Positions 1 to 8,210 of a stretch of 64,000 nt of DNA are shown piece after piece. The notes beneath the pieces are model-generated. The model searched no databases and was not told the DNA's origin. It saw only the letters and a program-made list of their open reading frames with translations. Position numbers and translations under genes: made by a program. The stretch's first letter is position 1. Each line of letters starts with the position of its first letter. The stretch comes from a virus. The stretch is taken from positions 124,001-188,000 of IMG/VR virus record IMGVR_UViG_3300005965_000002; one strand, written 5' to 3'.

Positions 1-93
1 GAGCACAAGCGATCCTTTCATGGTTGTCCAGCTTCGTATCTGATGAGGGCCATCGGAGTCGCGTTTTAACTAACACATAAATGGAGGTTTTTA
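1..93 (+). other. Leader of the capsid gene, with a possible C-terminal end of an upstream gene
   Basis: No complete gene fits here. Frame 2 reads a short protein-like tail (SDPFMVVQLRI) ending in two stop codons in a row (41-46), with the same C-ending codon style as the capsid gene, so it may be the end of an upstream highly expressed virion gene. Frames 1 and 3 also stay open to 69 and 80 and cannot be excluded. A good ribosome binding site (GGAGG at about 83-87) precedes the next ATG. Confidence 0.3.
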
Positions 94-975
94 ATGGAAC
101 AACCTATTACCAATGAACTTAAACAAGAGATCATTGGGCAGTATCTGAAGACTGCTGCCGGTCGTCAGAAGCTGGCTGCCAGCATGATTCAGCCCCTGCG
201 TCTGCGTCGTGACTACACCTCCGTGGCTCGTAAGGCCTTCTTGGTCGAACAGCTTCCGGATGGTGCTCTCCCGATCTATGACAAAGATCCCAATGTGACT
301 GCTTTTGTGGTCGGAGAAGAAGGCGAGAACATTCTCGCTATTACACGTCCTCGCCGTGTAATTTTCCCTCTCTTCGAGATTGCATCTAACCCTGAGATCC
401 CGTTGACACAGGTTAAAGAACGCCGTTTCGATCTTATCGAACGTAGCCAGGATCTTGCTAAAGCACAGATTCAGGCCGCTGAAGATGGTCGTGCATTTGA
501 CGTTCTCGATGCCGTTGCTAGCAATGGTTTTGATAACCTCGGTAGCGCTTATACAAACGCTCCGGTCAACGCTACAGCTCCTCTGACACCTAGTGACATG
601 ATTGATGCCTTCGCACGTATCGAAACTCATGACCTTCGTGTTGCTAGAGTTTTCTGTAACGCTCTGGACTTCGCTGACATCCGTAAGTGGGGTCGTGATG
701 TTCTGGATATCGAAAGCCAGGCTACTCTTCTGCGTACCGGTCTGATGGCCTCTGTTTGGGGTGCTCAGATCATCGTTACCAGAAAGGTCGCCCCGGGTTA
801 CATCTACGTTTGTGCAGAACCTGAGTTCCTAGGCCGTATACCGGTCAGAACAGAACTAACGGTTCTCTCAGCCGATGATCCGAAGGCTCGCCGTATAGGA
901 TTCTCTGTCTTCGAGAACCTTGGGATAGGAGCACATAATCCGCTTGCAGTCACGCGGATTCGTATAGCTCGCTAA
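94..975 (+). CDS. Probable major capsid protein
   Basis: A 293-residue protein, the right size for an HK97-fold major capsid protein without a long delta domain. It is rich in Arg, Ala, Ile and Val and has alternating beta and helical stretches. The segment RVARVFCNALDFADIRKWG followed by a TGLMAS/WGAQIIV strand pattern resembles the axial and peripheral domains of phage capsid proteins. Codons are C-ending and non-AT-rich compared with later genes, as expected for the most abundant virion protein. A strong GGAGG site precedes it and a perfect terminator follows it, so it can be transcribed as a short abundant unit. The fold is inferred from size, codon bias and position; a decoration protein is the main alternative. 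Confidence 0.7.
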   Translation: MEQPITNELKQEIIGQYLKTAAGRQKLAASMIQPLRLRRDYTSVARKAFLVEQLPDGALPIYDKDPNVTAFVVGEEGENILAITRPRRVIFPLFEIASNPEIPLTQVKERRFDLIERSQDLAKAQIQAAEDGRAFDVLDAVASNGFDNLGSAYTNAPVNATAPLTPSDMIDAFARIETHDLRVARVFCNALDFADIRKWGRDVLDIESQATLLRTGLMASVWGAQIIVTRKVAPGYIYVCAEPEFLGRIPVRTELTVLSADDPKARRIGFSVFENLGIGAHNPLAVTRIRIAR

Positions 976-994
976 GTAAATTCTTAGTAAAGTA

Positions 995-1030
995 AAAAAT
1001 CCCGGTATTTTTATATACCGGGATTTTTTT
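995..1030 (+). terminator. Rho-independent terminator after the capsid gene
   Basis: A perfect inverted repeat has arms ATCCCGGTAT (999-1008) and ATACCGGGAT (1015-1024), extended by A-T pairs on each side, with a 6-base loop and a run of T directly after. It separates the capsid transcript from the inserted nuclease genes. Confidence 0.9.
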
Positions 1031-1068
1031 ATGCCCACATACGACCCAAAAAAAGGTATTATTGGATA

Positions 1069-1097
1069 TTGATAAATTTTTTGGCGATATATATATT
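1069..1097 (+). promoter_or_regulatory. Candidate sigma70-type promoter for the first nuclease-methyltransferase gene
   Basis: TTGATA (1069-1074), a 17-base spacer, then TATATT (1092-1097). Transcription would begin around 1103-1105, on top of the preferred ATG at 1104, which would give a leaderless or nearly leaderless mRNA. AT-rich DNA can give such matches by chance. Confidence 0.4.
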
Positions 1098-1103
1098 GTT
1101 AAT

Positions 1104-3032
1104 ATGAATAAACTAGATGAAATCAGAGAGAAAATTAAGAATGGCTCTTCCTATGAGGAACTATCCAAGGAGTATCCTTTAACGATAAATGGATACAAGA
1201 AACTGGGAGGAGTAATAAAAAAGAAGAGAAAAGTAAATAGCCATTCGGTAGCTGCTGTATACGGGAAAAAGTTAAAGGACGGATTAAATACTATAGATAT
1301 AATAGTTCAAGATGAACAAAAAGGTAGAGAAAAGAAATTAAACAGATCTCATATTATAGGAACATTACTAGGAGACGCATCTATAATAGTCACCACAAAT
1401 AAATGCTACCGTAGAACTTTTTACTACACAGTGGCACATACATGGAGACAGATAGAATACACTAAACTTAACTATGAAAAATTAAAGCCATACGTATCCA
1501 GGGTTAATATATCGGAGCCTAGAGATTGTGACGGTTTTAAAGATCACTGTATTTATATAAATACGGAAAGTACATCTGATTTTTTAGAATATTACGATAT
1601 GTTTTATACCCATGGAAAAAGAGATTGTAATCCTAAGAAACATGTTTTTCGCAGCAATATAGCTACAGAAATAGATGTAGAAGTACTATCGTTTTGGTTA
1701 ATGGATGACGGTAATCAGAGGGGAAAAGCAAAAGGTGTATTTGAGTTGACCATAGGAATGCAGGATTTTTATACAGAGAGAGAAGTAAAATGCTTTGTTG
1801 ATATTCTAACAGATAAAATAGGTATACCTTTCTATTACAACTTTGGTTCTACTTCTATCGAGATATATAATAAAATAGAATCATCAGAAAAGGCTATTCA
1901 GTTATTATCTCCGTATATTATCCCTGACTTAAGTTACAAATTGGGTTTAGAACCTGACATGTGCGGTTCTGTTTATAGAGGTGAGATTTGGTATAAAAAC
2001 TGGCAAAAAAGTAGGATAAATATACAGCACCCCTTTTTAGAAGATAATGACATAGAAGACTACAGAAGATCTAAAGATCCAAAGTTTAAGGAAATGTTTA
2101 GAAGAGCTCTTTTATACCGTACGAAAGTAAGAGGGTTTCCACACGCATCTTATTCTAATTCAGAATTACTTGATCTATGGAATAATTTAAAAGAGAGTTC
2201 TTACGAGTGTGTTGAGGCGTATTTAAAACCTAATTACAATTTAAATAGATTTCCCAGTTATTTTTTCCCTAATAGATTCCGGTGTATTAAGAAAGGTCAT
2301 AAATCTGCTGTAGAGGTATTTAACAATAATAAGGATTTATCAAAGGTAATAGATAGACAGCTAAAATCAAAGGACAATATAAACAACAGTAATATAAGGA
2401 ACGCTATAGGTGGATACGGTGCTCCAGTACCCGCTCAGTTTAACCCGGCTTATGCTAGGTACTTCATTGCTAAATATAGTAATGAAGGGGACTTGATATT
2501 AGACCCTTCTGCAGGATGGGGTAGTAGACTAGCTTCATCTATTTCTTTAAATAGAAGTTATTACGGTATAGAGCCCAATAGTGAAACCGTAACAAACTTA
2601 AATAAAGAGATTTCTTGGTTTAAGAATAACAACATAGATGTTAATGCTACTATAGTAAAGGGTTGTTCAGAGGATATAGAATCTTATAGGGGTATTAAAT
2701 TCGATATGGCAATTACTAGTCCTCCGTTTTTTGACAAGGAGGTTTATAGTTATGAGGATACACAATCGATAAGAAGATACTCAGATTTTGAAGAGTGGTG
2801 TGAGAAATTCTTAAAGGTAATGATTTTAAATACATTTAATTCTTTGAAAAAAGGAAAATTTTTTGTACTAAATGTAGCTAATTATTCTGACTGTCATTTA
2901 GCATATATTTCTAAGTACTTGTTAAAAGATGTGGGGTATTCTATAAAGGATATAGTCTATACAAAACCTGTTTCTAGACCAGTTTCCGGTAAATCGTTAA
3001 AAGAGGAATTTATAGTAGCGGAGAAAATATGA
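1104..3032 (+). CDS. LAGLIDADG homing endonuclease fused to a DNA methyltransferase
   Basis: A 642-residue protein in two parts. Residues about 80-300 form a LAGLIDADG-type nuclease, with motif 1 IIGTLLGDAS (about 84-93) and motif 2 LSFWLMDDGN (about 195-204), each ending in the acidic residue that would bind catalytic metal. After a linker starting at RGFPHA (about 343), residues about 435-642 form a Rossmann methyltransferase. It has motif I DPSAGWGSR (about 467-475, the S-adenosylmethionine loop) and motif IV TSPPFF (about 538-543, typical of exocyclic-amino N4-cytosine or N6-adenine enzymes). Both halves appear intact. The gene lies after the capsid terminator and overlaps the next gene by ATGA. 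A longer reading frame begins at a TTG at 1062, but the promoter candidate favours 1104. The AT-rich codon use unlike the capsid gene fits an inserted selfish gene. Confidence 0.85.
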   Translation: MNKLDEIREKIKNGSSYEELSKEYPLTINGYKKLGGVIKKKRKVNSHSVAAVYGKKLKDGLNTIDIIVQDEQKGREKKLNRSHIIGTLLGDASIIVTTNKCYRRTFYYTVAHTWRQIEYTKLNYEKLKPYVSRVNISEPRDCDGFKDHCIYINTESTSDFLEYYDMFYTHGKRDCNPKKHVFRSNIATEIDVEVLSFWLMDDGNQRGKAKGVFELTIGMQDFYTEREVKCFVDILTDKIGIPFYYNFGSTSIEIYNKIESSEKAIQLLSPYIIPDLSYKLGLEPDMCGSVYRGEIWYKNWQKSRINIQHPFLEDNDIEDYRRSKDPKFKEMFRRALLYRTKVRGFPHASYSNSELLDLWNNLKESSYECVEAYLKPNYNLNRFPSYFFPNRFRCIKKGHKSAVEVFNNNKDLSKVIDRQLKSKDNINNSNIRNAIGGYGAPVPAQFNPAYARYFIAKYSNEGDLILDPSAGWGSRLASSISLNRSYYGIEPNSETVTNLNKEISWFKNNNIDVNATIVKGCSEDIESYRGIKFDMAITSPPFFDKEVYSYEDTQSIRRYSDFEEWCEKFLKVMILNTFNSLKKGKFFVLNVANYSDCHLAYISKYLLKDVGYSIKDIVYTKPVSRPVSGKSLKEEFIVAEKI

Positions 3033-3868
3033 AAATAGTATGTAAAATATGCGGGCACTCAGGATTAGACATATCATCGCATATAAGGCTAAAGCACAAT
3101 ATCTCTATTGTAGAGTATCGTGAAAAGTATAAATGCAGAGTAGTTAGTCCAGAGATAGATAAGAAAAGAAAAGAAACTACAAAGAAATTGTATGGGGATC
3201 CTAATTGGCGTAATAAAGACGCTCAAAAATTAATGTTCTCTGATTATAAAGGCGGGCATCCGTTTAAAGATCCTGAATGTAGAAAAAAAGCGTGTAAGAC
3301 AAAAGAAAAATTATATGGGGATCCTAATTACACTAATAGAGAAAAAGCAAAGAAAACTAATTTGGAGAGGTATGGGACTGAATATACATGTGCTTCAGAG
3401 CAAGTGATAGAAAAAAGGATAAAGACTCTAAAAAGCAGGTATGGGAAAGTATTTAATGTTGAGGAACCACATAACAAGACAAAACCTCCAGAAGATTTTA
3501 AGGAAGTATTTATTAAGGAGGGTTTGACATATGATGCCCTGTCTTATAAGTACGAAGTCTCTGTCCCTACTATAAAAAGGTGGGTAGACGAGCTATCTTT
3601 AAAAAGAGAACCTGTAAAATCTTCTGAAAAGAGCTACGAATCACCTGAAGAATTAGTATCAAAGTACTTGGATACATGTTACGAACTATCGAAACCTTTA
3701 TCATTTTATGATTACGGCAAAATAAAAGGTGGGAAGTATTGTAATAGACTTAAGAGGTTATTTAATAAAGGAAAAAAGTTTGAGCATATCAAACCCTTAT
3801 TGAATAGAGCAGTTACAGATCAGTCATTAAAGCATAAGGTTCTGTATGAAATGGAATCTCCGCTATAG
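3029..3868 (+). CDS. Zinc-finger and homing-endonuclease-type repeat DNA-binding protein
   Basis: A 279-residue protein starting inside the stop of the upstream gene (ATGA), so translation is probably coupled. The N-terminus has a zinc-finger-like CKICG...HIRLKH motif followed by EYREKY, reminiscent of MucR/Ros or phage recombination-endonuclease zinc fingers. Residues about 45-145 hold repeated units of the form KLYGDPNW/KLYGDPNY/ERYGTEYT/SRYGKVF, the type of short repeat found in the DNA-contacting arms of phage homing endonucleases and also present in the reverse-strand nuclease at 29302-31731. Residues about 160-195 look like a helix-turn-helix (YDALSYKYEVSVPTIKRWV). I see no nuclease active site. 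It may be a DNA-targeting partner of the flanking enzymes or the remnant of another homing endonuclease. Confidence 0.7.
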   Translation: MKIVCKICGHSGLDISSHIRLKHNISIVEYREKYKCRVVSPEIDKKRKETTKKLYGDPNWRNKDAQKLMFSDYKGGHPFKDPECRKKACKTKEKLYGDPNYTNREKAKKTNLERYGTEYTCASEQVIEKRIKTLKSRYGKVFNVEEPHNKTKPPEDFKEVFIKEGLTYDALSYKYEVSVPTIKRWVDELSLKREPVKSSEKSYESPEELVSKYLDTCYELSKPLSFYDYGKIKGGKYCNRLKRLFNKGKKFEHIKPLLNRAVTDQSLKHKVLYEMESPL

Positions 3869-3902
3869 ATATCTTTATGTTTTTTTAATTATAAATACTT
3901 TT

Positions 3903-3930
3903 TTGTATATTAGAATGAGCGTTAGATAAT
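3903..3930 (+). promoter_or_regulatory. Candidate sigma70-type promoter before the second nuclease-methyltransferase gene
   Basis: TTGTAT (3903-3908), a 16-base spacer and GATAAT (3925-3930), 30 bases before the ATG. The match is moderate in an AT-rich gap of about 90 bases that holds nothing else I recognise. Confidence 0.3.
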
Positions 3931-3960
3931 TCTTGGTTTCTAATAAAGGCCGGTAATAAT

Positions 3961-6000
3961 ATGCATAAGATATCAGATGATACTATAAAAGAGCTAATAA
4001 TCGATAGGAAAATGACAGATCACCAGGCAGCTAAGTATTTAGGTGTAAGCCGCATGACCGTATCTAGGAGAAGAAATAAAATAGGTATAGATCAGAAGCC
4101 TAAGCGTCCTGATGGTTACTATGAATTAACAGCGGAGCAGGAAAAAGAGTTAGAAAGGCACTACAACGAAGGTAGGAACGATTACGAAGTTTCAGAGTTA
4201 ACGTGTTTAGGCAGGAACAGATTACGTGAGTGGAGAAAAAAAAGAGGAATACTCTCTAAGTCTAATAAAAAAGGCTTAGGCAAAGAGGATGCTGAGAAAG
4301 CGATACTAATGAGAAATAGTGGTAGCACATATGAACAGATAGCTGCTGAGTTTGGTGTTAAAAGAACATCAATATCAAAACTACTTAAAAGAAGCGGGTA
4401 TAAAGAAGATAATATGTATAGGCCCACCAGCCCTAAATGGGCTGAATCCTATACTCTTACCAATGACCAGAGGTCTGTCATAATTGGAGATCTTTTAGGA
4501 GATGGTACTTTAGTATCTACTTCAGAAGAAAACGCATACTATCAGTCAGGCCACTCGAATTATCAAGAATTTTTTATAAGATGGAAATATAGTGTGTTAT
4601 CTCCGCTGACTTCGAGTGTGGGTAGTAAAAAAGATTATAGCGCTTACTCTGTAAAGACTTGGACATGCCGAGAACTAGGAGCATTAAAAAAAGTTTTTTA
4701 TCCCGAAGGTAATAAAGTTATTAATAAAGAGATCGCAGACACCATTAATGAGATCACGCTAGCAGTTTGGTATATGGGAGATGGGTCGTTAATTAGGAAA
4801 TCCCCTTATATACATATAGGCAAACAAGTGGATGCAAGTGTTTTTAAGGAATCCATTTTAAGGAATTTAAGCATATCTTCCTATGTGAGGGACTACAGTA
4901 AAGAGAGTCACTTAGTATTTGAGTCCGATTCTTTCTTTAAAAAAACGGCTCCATACATATTACCAGAATTTTATAAAAAGGTTCCTGAAAATTACCACAC
5001 TAACTTAGGGAAGTACTGGTCTGATAAGAGTTTGTTTCCTTATGTAACTTCTGATATTTATTTAAGATTACCGGATAAAGATAAGATACAAGTAGTTAAT
5101 GCTTTGTGCGCTTATTATAGAAAAAAAGGTTTTCCTTACCCGAGATGCAATAGAAGGGAGTTGCTCAAGTCTTATAAGTCTTTTTTAGATAAGGATAATG
5201 AGGTAGCAGCATTTAAGATATGTAACCATTTTATGCCTCATAGATATGATTGTCGTAGGTATGATAGCAACCCGATGGAAAATTGGAATAATGATAAACT
5301 TTTTAGAAAGTTTATTATTAACAGACTAACTTATGGAAAAGGTTATATATCAGATTCTGTCATTAGGACAGGTATGCAACTAAAAGGTGTAGTAGCTAAT
5401 TTCAGCCCTATGACTGCCCGTTACATCTATAATAACTATTTACCGGAAGGAGGATCTTCTCTAGATTTTAGTTCTGGTTTTGGTGGCAGGCTGCTTGGGT
5501 TTCTGGCTTCAAAACCCTCCGGTACGTATTTAGGTGTGGAGCCTTTTACAAAGTCTTATATTGGCTTAGAAAAAATGAAGGAATATTTTTTAGACCACAA
5601 CAAATCTAAGTCCGTAGATATAGTAAAATCTCCTTTTGAAGACTTATGTGGTAAACTTAGTGGTGGCTCGTTTGACATGGTATTTTCTTCTCCTCCTTAT
5701 TATGGCTTAGAGATTTATAGTGAAGACTCTACACAGAGTTTTATCCGTTACCCTAAATATGAAGATTGGCTAAATAACTTTTGGTATTTGGTTTTAGATG
5801 AAAGTATAAGGGTGCTGAAGAGGTCAGGTCATCTTATTTTTTCGATAGGAAACTATAAAAATTATGATCTAATACACGACACTAAATATTATTTAAGGCA
5901 GAAGAGCGTAGAAGAGAAAGGTTCCATTAATATTCATTATAAAAACGTATACCTTAATTCTAAGAAGAAAGAAGATGTATTCGTGTATAAAAAACTTTAA
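3961..6000 (+). CDS. LAGLIDADG homing endonuclease fused to a DNA methyltransferase (second copy)
   Basis: A 679-residue paralogue of the 1104-3032 product. The N-terminus has about three helix-turn-helix-like units: HQAAKYLGVSRMTVSRRR (21-38), a second near 60-95, and YEQIAAEFGVKRTSISKLL (124-142). They resemble the recognition helices common in phage homing endonucleases. LAGLIDADG motifs follow: IIGDLLGDGT (174-183) and LAVWYMGDGS (267-276), both with the catalytic acidic residue. The shared linker begins at KGFPYP (389-394). The C-terminal methyltransferase has motif I LDFSSGFGGR (501-510) and motif IV SSPPYY (576-581); SPPY is typical of amino methyltransferases. The two proteins align over linker, motif I and motif IV, but the first lacks the long helix-turn-helix arm. 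All catalytic motifs look intact. Confidence 0.87.
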   Translation: MHKISDDTIKELIIDRKMTDHQAAKYLGVSRMTVSRRRNKIGIDQKPKRPDGYYELTAEQEKELERHYNEGRNDYEVSELTCLGRNRLREWRKKRGILSKSNKKGLGKEDAEKAILMRNSGSTYEQIAAEFGVKRTSISKLLKRSGYKEDNMYRPTSPKWAESYTLTNDQRSVIIGDLLGDGTLVSTSEENAYYQSGHSNYQEFFIRWKYSVLSPLTSSVGSKKDYSAYSVKTWTCRELGALKKVFYPEGNKVINKEIADTINEITLAVWYMGDGSLIRKSPYIHIGKQVDASVFKESILRNLSISSYVRDYSKESHLVFESDSFFKKTAPYILPEFYKKVPENYHTNLGKYWSDKSLFPYVTSDIYLRLPDKDKIQVVNALCAYYRKKGFPYPRCNRRELLKSYKSFLDKDNEVAAFKICNHFMPHRYDCRRYDSNPMENWNNDKLFRKFIINRLTYGKGYISDSVIRTGMQLKGVVANFSPMTARYIYNNYLPEGGSSLDFSSGFGGRLLGFLASKPSGTYLGVEPFTKSYIGLEKMKEYFLDHNKSKSVDIVKSPFEDLCGKLSGGSFDMVFSSPPYYGLEIYSEDSTQSFIRYPKYEDWLNNFWYLVLDESIRVLKRSGHLIFSIGNYKNYDLIHDTKYYLRQKSVEEKGSINIHYKNVYLNSKKKEDVFVYKKL

Positions 6001-6080
6001 AAAGTGCGTACAAAACAGTATATTAGATTAACTTGATATTATTATCTCATATCAAAAACAAACAACATGAGGAGGCCCTA

Positions 6081-6278
6081 ATGGCTATTGCGGTAAAGAA
6101 GCCGCTGTCGAAGACAGCTCGAATCAAGCTTGTGCGTGCTGCTAAAAAGCAGGCAGGTAGAATGAAGCGTCCGGACATGATTAAGATGGTTCGGGACATG
6201 GACACCCGTGTTACCACAGCTGAAGCCGGTAAGATTGTAACCGAAGCTAACCAGGCAACAAAGGCTAAGAAGAAGTAA
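6081..6278 (+). CDS. Small basic protein
   Basis: A 65-residue Lys/Arg/Ala-rich protein (starts MAIAVKKPL, ends KAKKK). The start is set by the strong GAGGAGG site 8-14 bases before ATG 6081; an in-frame upstream extension lacks such a site. Codons are C/G-ending like the capsid gene, so it is probably a well-expressed virion or DNA-associated protein rather than part of the inserted block. Its own terminator follows. An inverted repeat (TTGATAT 6033-6039 / ATATCAA 6049-6055) lies in its leader. Function is unknown; DNA or capsid-interior binding is a guess from charge. Confidence 0.75.
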   Translation: MAIAVKKPLSKTARIKLVRAAKKQAGRMKRPDMIKMVRDMDTRVTTAEAGKIVTEANQATKAKKK

Positions 6279-6307
6279 GTATATACTTACATACATTTGA
6301 GATATTA

Positions 6308-6340
6308 AAGGCGAGGGCTTAGGCTCTCGCCTTTTTTATT
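6308..6340 (+). terminator. Rho-independent terminator
   Basis: Eleven-base arms AAGGCGAGGGC (6308-6318) and GCTCTCGCCTT (6323-6333), one G-T wobble, TTAG loop, followed by T-rich sequence. Confidence 0.88.
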
Positions 6341-6344
6341 TCAC

Positions 6345-6358
6345 ATAATCTTTTAATA
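6345..6358 (+). promoter_or_regulatory. Late-promoter-like motif, copy 1
   Basis: ATAATCTTTTAATA, 45 bases before the metallopeptidase ATG and directly after a terminator, as expected for a promoter starting a new transcript. One of eleven copies of the shared motif in this window. Confidence 0.6.
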
Positions 6359-6402
6359 CAAAAGCTCTTATGTAGGACTAAAGATATTTTAGAGAGATTT
6401 GT

Positions 6403-7080
6403 ATGAAAAAGACCATAACTTCTAATATTCTAGTATTTGCCTTTACGATATTAGAGAAGAATGCTCCTATAGAGATTGAAAACAAGTACGGGATAAAGGT
6501 AGATGAATCCGTAGAAGGTAAGTTTGCTGTTTTAATTCTCAAGGCTCTCGATAGGCTTCCTTTAGAGTTAACTAAAGCTTGTGGTATAGTTTCATTAGGA
6601 ATAAAGGATTTAGGTCCTTCTAAGGAATATTATCCCAACCATGGAGTCTACGTATCTAATACTCTTTACCTAAATAAATGGAATACCGAAGATCCCTGGG
6701 TAGTTGAGGATTCATCGGGTAATAGGTTAGATAGGTTCGACCACACCTTATACCATGAGATGGGTCATGGCTTAGACGAAGTACTGGGAGGTGAAAAAGA
6801 CCTTTCACTTCAGCCAGAATGGTTAGATTTGTCTGGGTGGAGCCCAGAGCCTAAAGATGGTTTAAAAAGAGTGATTATTCGTGAAGCAGGATCCCCTGAG
6901 TTAGTAGGGGAGTGGTGGTACAATCCGGAGGCTGGGTACACTAGATTTTATGCTAAAAGAAATCCTTGGGATGATTGGGCAGATAGTTTTGCTTATTATG
7001 TAGCAGGACTTAAAAGTTATCTTCCTGAATCCAAAATCAGTTATTTCAATAAGTTAATAGGCAAATTTTTCAAGGAATAG
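6403..7080 (+). CDS. Zinc metallopeptidase (HExxH, gluzincin-like)
   Basis: A 225-residue protein with a clear zinc-protease signature HEMGH (118-122) inside YHEMGHGLDE. A second conserved segment, NPWDDWADSFAYYV (187-200), is where this kind of peptidase has the third metal ligand (usually a Glu in an ExFAExF pattern); here the acids are Asp, a variation worth noting. No signal peptide is obvious. It opens a transcription unit behind a late-like motif and is followed 3 bases later by a gene of unknown function. Roles could be processing of virion proteins or an injected or lysis-stage protease; the sequence does not choose between them. Confidence 0.75.
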   Translation: MKKTITSNILVFAFTILEKNAPIEIENKYGIKVDESVEGKFAVLILKALDRLPLELTKACGIVSLGIKDLGPSKEYYPNHGVYVSNTLYLNKWNTEDPWVVEDSSGNRLDRFDHTLYHEMGHGLDEVLGGEKDLSLQPEWLDLSGWSPEPKDGLKRVIIREAGSPELVGEWWYNPEAGYTRFYAKRNPWDDWADSFAYYVAGLKSYLPESKISYFNKLIGKFFKE

Positions 7081-7082
7081 AT

Positions 7083-7880
7083 ATGAAGGAAGTAAGAAAT
7101 TATTTAGATAAATTAGCCGTGAAGCTAGCCAGCCATGGGTTTGAGGATTTTGCTTTTGATGTGTGGGATGCGGGTACCTCGATAATGAGGTACGCTTCTT
7201 CTAACCAGGTAGAGGAAGCTGAAAAAAGATATTACGAAACAAAAAAAGTAGATGATTTAGTAGAGTATCATAACTCGGGGCAAATGGATAGAGACATCGC
7301 AACTATGATAAAGGGCGGGAAGTCTTATAAAGAGATAGCAGAGAGAAAATTCAAGCAGATCCAACAGGATAACCCGCCGTATGCGCACGATCAAGGAGCT
7401 AAACAGTTAGCAGAAAGTTTAATGCGCGGTGTTCAGAGGGGTGCCATAAGAGCAGCTTCTTTGATTATGTCTAGAATGGCATGTTATCTAAAGGACCTGG
7501 GTTATGATAATGAGGCTCAGATACTGCATAGCTCCTTTTCTAAGGTAGCATCTAAGGGCCGTAACGTAGGTGATAAAGTAGAAAATTTTCAAGTAATTTC
7601 TCTTGAAGAAATGTATGAAAATTCTACTCACAAAGCTGAGCAGAAACCAATATTAGAAAATATCCAAATAATGGTTAAAACATATGAATCTGTACTAAAG
7701 CTTATTAAGAAATTTAAGAAAGATTACGAGAAGCTTATAAAGGTTTACTTGAAACAAACAGGTGAAGAAGTAGACAAAAAAGAATTAGAAGAATATTCAA
7801 CTAAAATGGTAGAGTTAATCACATACTATGACACTGCAATCAGTAATGAATTCAGGTCTCTCGCAAAGGCTATGGTATAG
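7083..7880 (+). CDS. Conserved-looking phage protein of unknown function
   Basis: A 265-residue, largely helical protein rich in Lys and Glu that I do not recognise. The middle has a helical segment of small residues and Arg (RGAIRAASLIMSRMACYL), and residues about 195-265 form a predicted coiled coil. It follows the metallopeptidase by 2 bases, so the two are probably co-translated. No catalytic motif is visible. It could be a virion or scaffold-like substrate of the neighbouring peptidase, which is inference from position only. Confidence 0.6.
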   Translation: MKEVRNYLDKLAVKLASHGFEDFAFDVWDAGTSIMRYASSNQVEEAEKRYYETKKVDDLVEYHNSGQMDRDIATMIKGGKSYKEIAERKFKQIQQDNPPYAHDQGAKQLAESLMRGVQRGAIRAASLIMSRMACYLKDLGYDNEAQILHSSFSKVASKGRNVGDKVENFQVISLEEMYENSTHKAEQKPILENIQIMVKTYESVLKLIKKFKKDYEKLIKVYLKQTGEEVDKKELEEYSTKMVELITYYDTAISNEFRSLAKAMV

Positions 7881-7911
7881 CCTGATCAAGAGCATTTTAA
7901 GGAGCCCCGTT

Positions 7912-8175
7912 ATGAAAGCTCAATTTTTGAGTGAGGCTAGCGGTAAAACTAGTTTTATGAGAGTGATTACCACTTTTATCGTGATTACTATTATGGGAGT
8001 GTTTTTGGCTCAGAATATTATGTCTATGATAAACGGTGGTGGGTTAGTTTCTTTGGGGGTGTCTGAAGCTTCATTGTTAGCCGGTCTCTTAGGTATGAAA
8101 GCTGCCCAAAGGTTTGGTGAACATAAATCAAGTTCTGTGCAGTCATTGCCCGATAATGAGATGCCTAAGTCGTGA
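7912..8175 (+). CDS. Small two-helix membrane protein, holin-like
   Basis: An 87-residue protein. ATG 7912 is chosen because AAGGAGCC lies just upstream; the frame is open further upstream but overlaps the previous gene. The layout is SFMRVITTFIVITIMGVFLAQ (first membrane helix, about 15-35), a Gly-rich turn, then a second hydrophobic stretch (about 48-65), then KAAQRFGE and a hydrophilic tail. This pattern occurs in many small phage membrane proteins annotated as holins or membrane accessory proteins. The next frame overlaps its stop. Confidence 0.6.
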   Translation: MKAQFLSEASGKTSFMRVITTFIVITIMGVFLAQNIMSMINGGGLVSLGVSEASLLAGLLGMKAAQRFGEHKSSSVQSLPDNEMPKS

Positions 8176-8210
8176 AAAAATCAGATATTCTACCATCTTT
8201 GGAGTACTAT

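Noticed and set aside
91-630. Reverse-strand frame opposite the capsid gene
   Set aside because: Shadow of the highly codon-biased capsid gene; no ribosome site or motif.
1031-1072. Short frame beginning MPTYDPKKG after the capsid terminator
   Set aside because: Resembles a phage structural protein start and could be a gene cut by the nuclease insertion, but it is only 13 codons and has no ribosome site.
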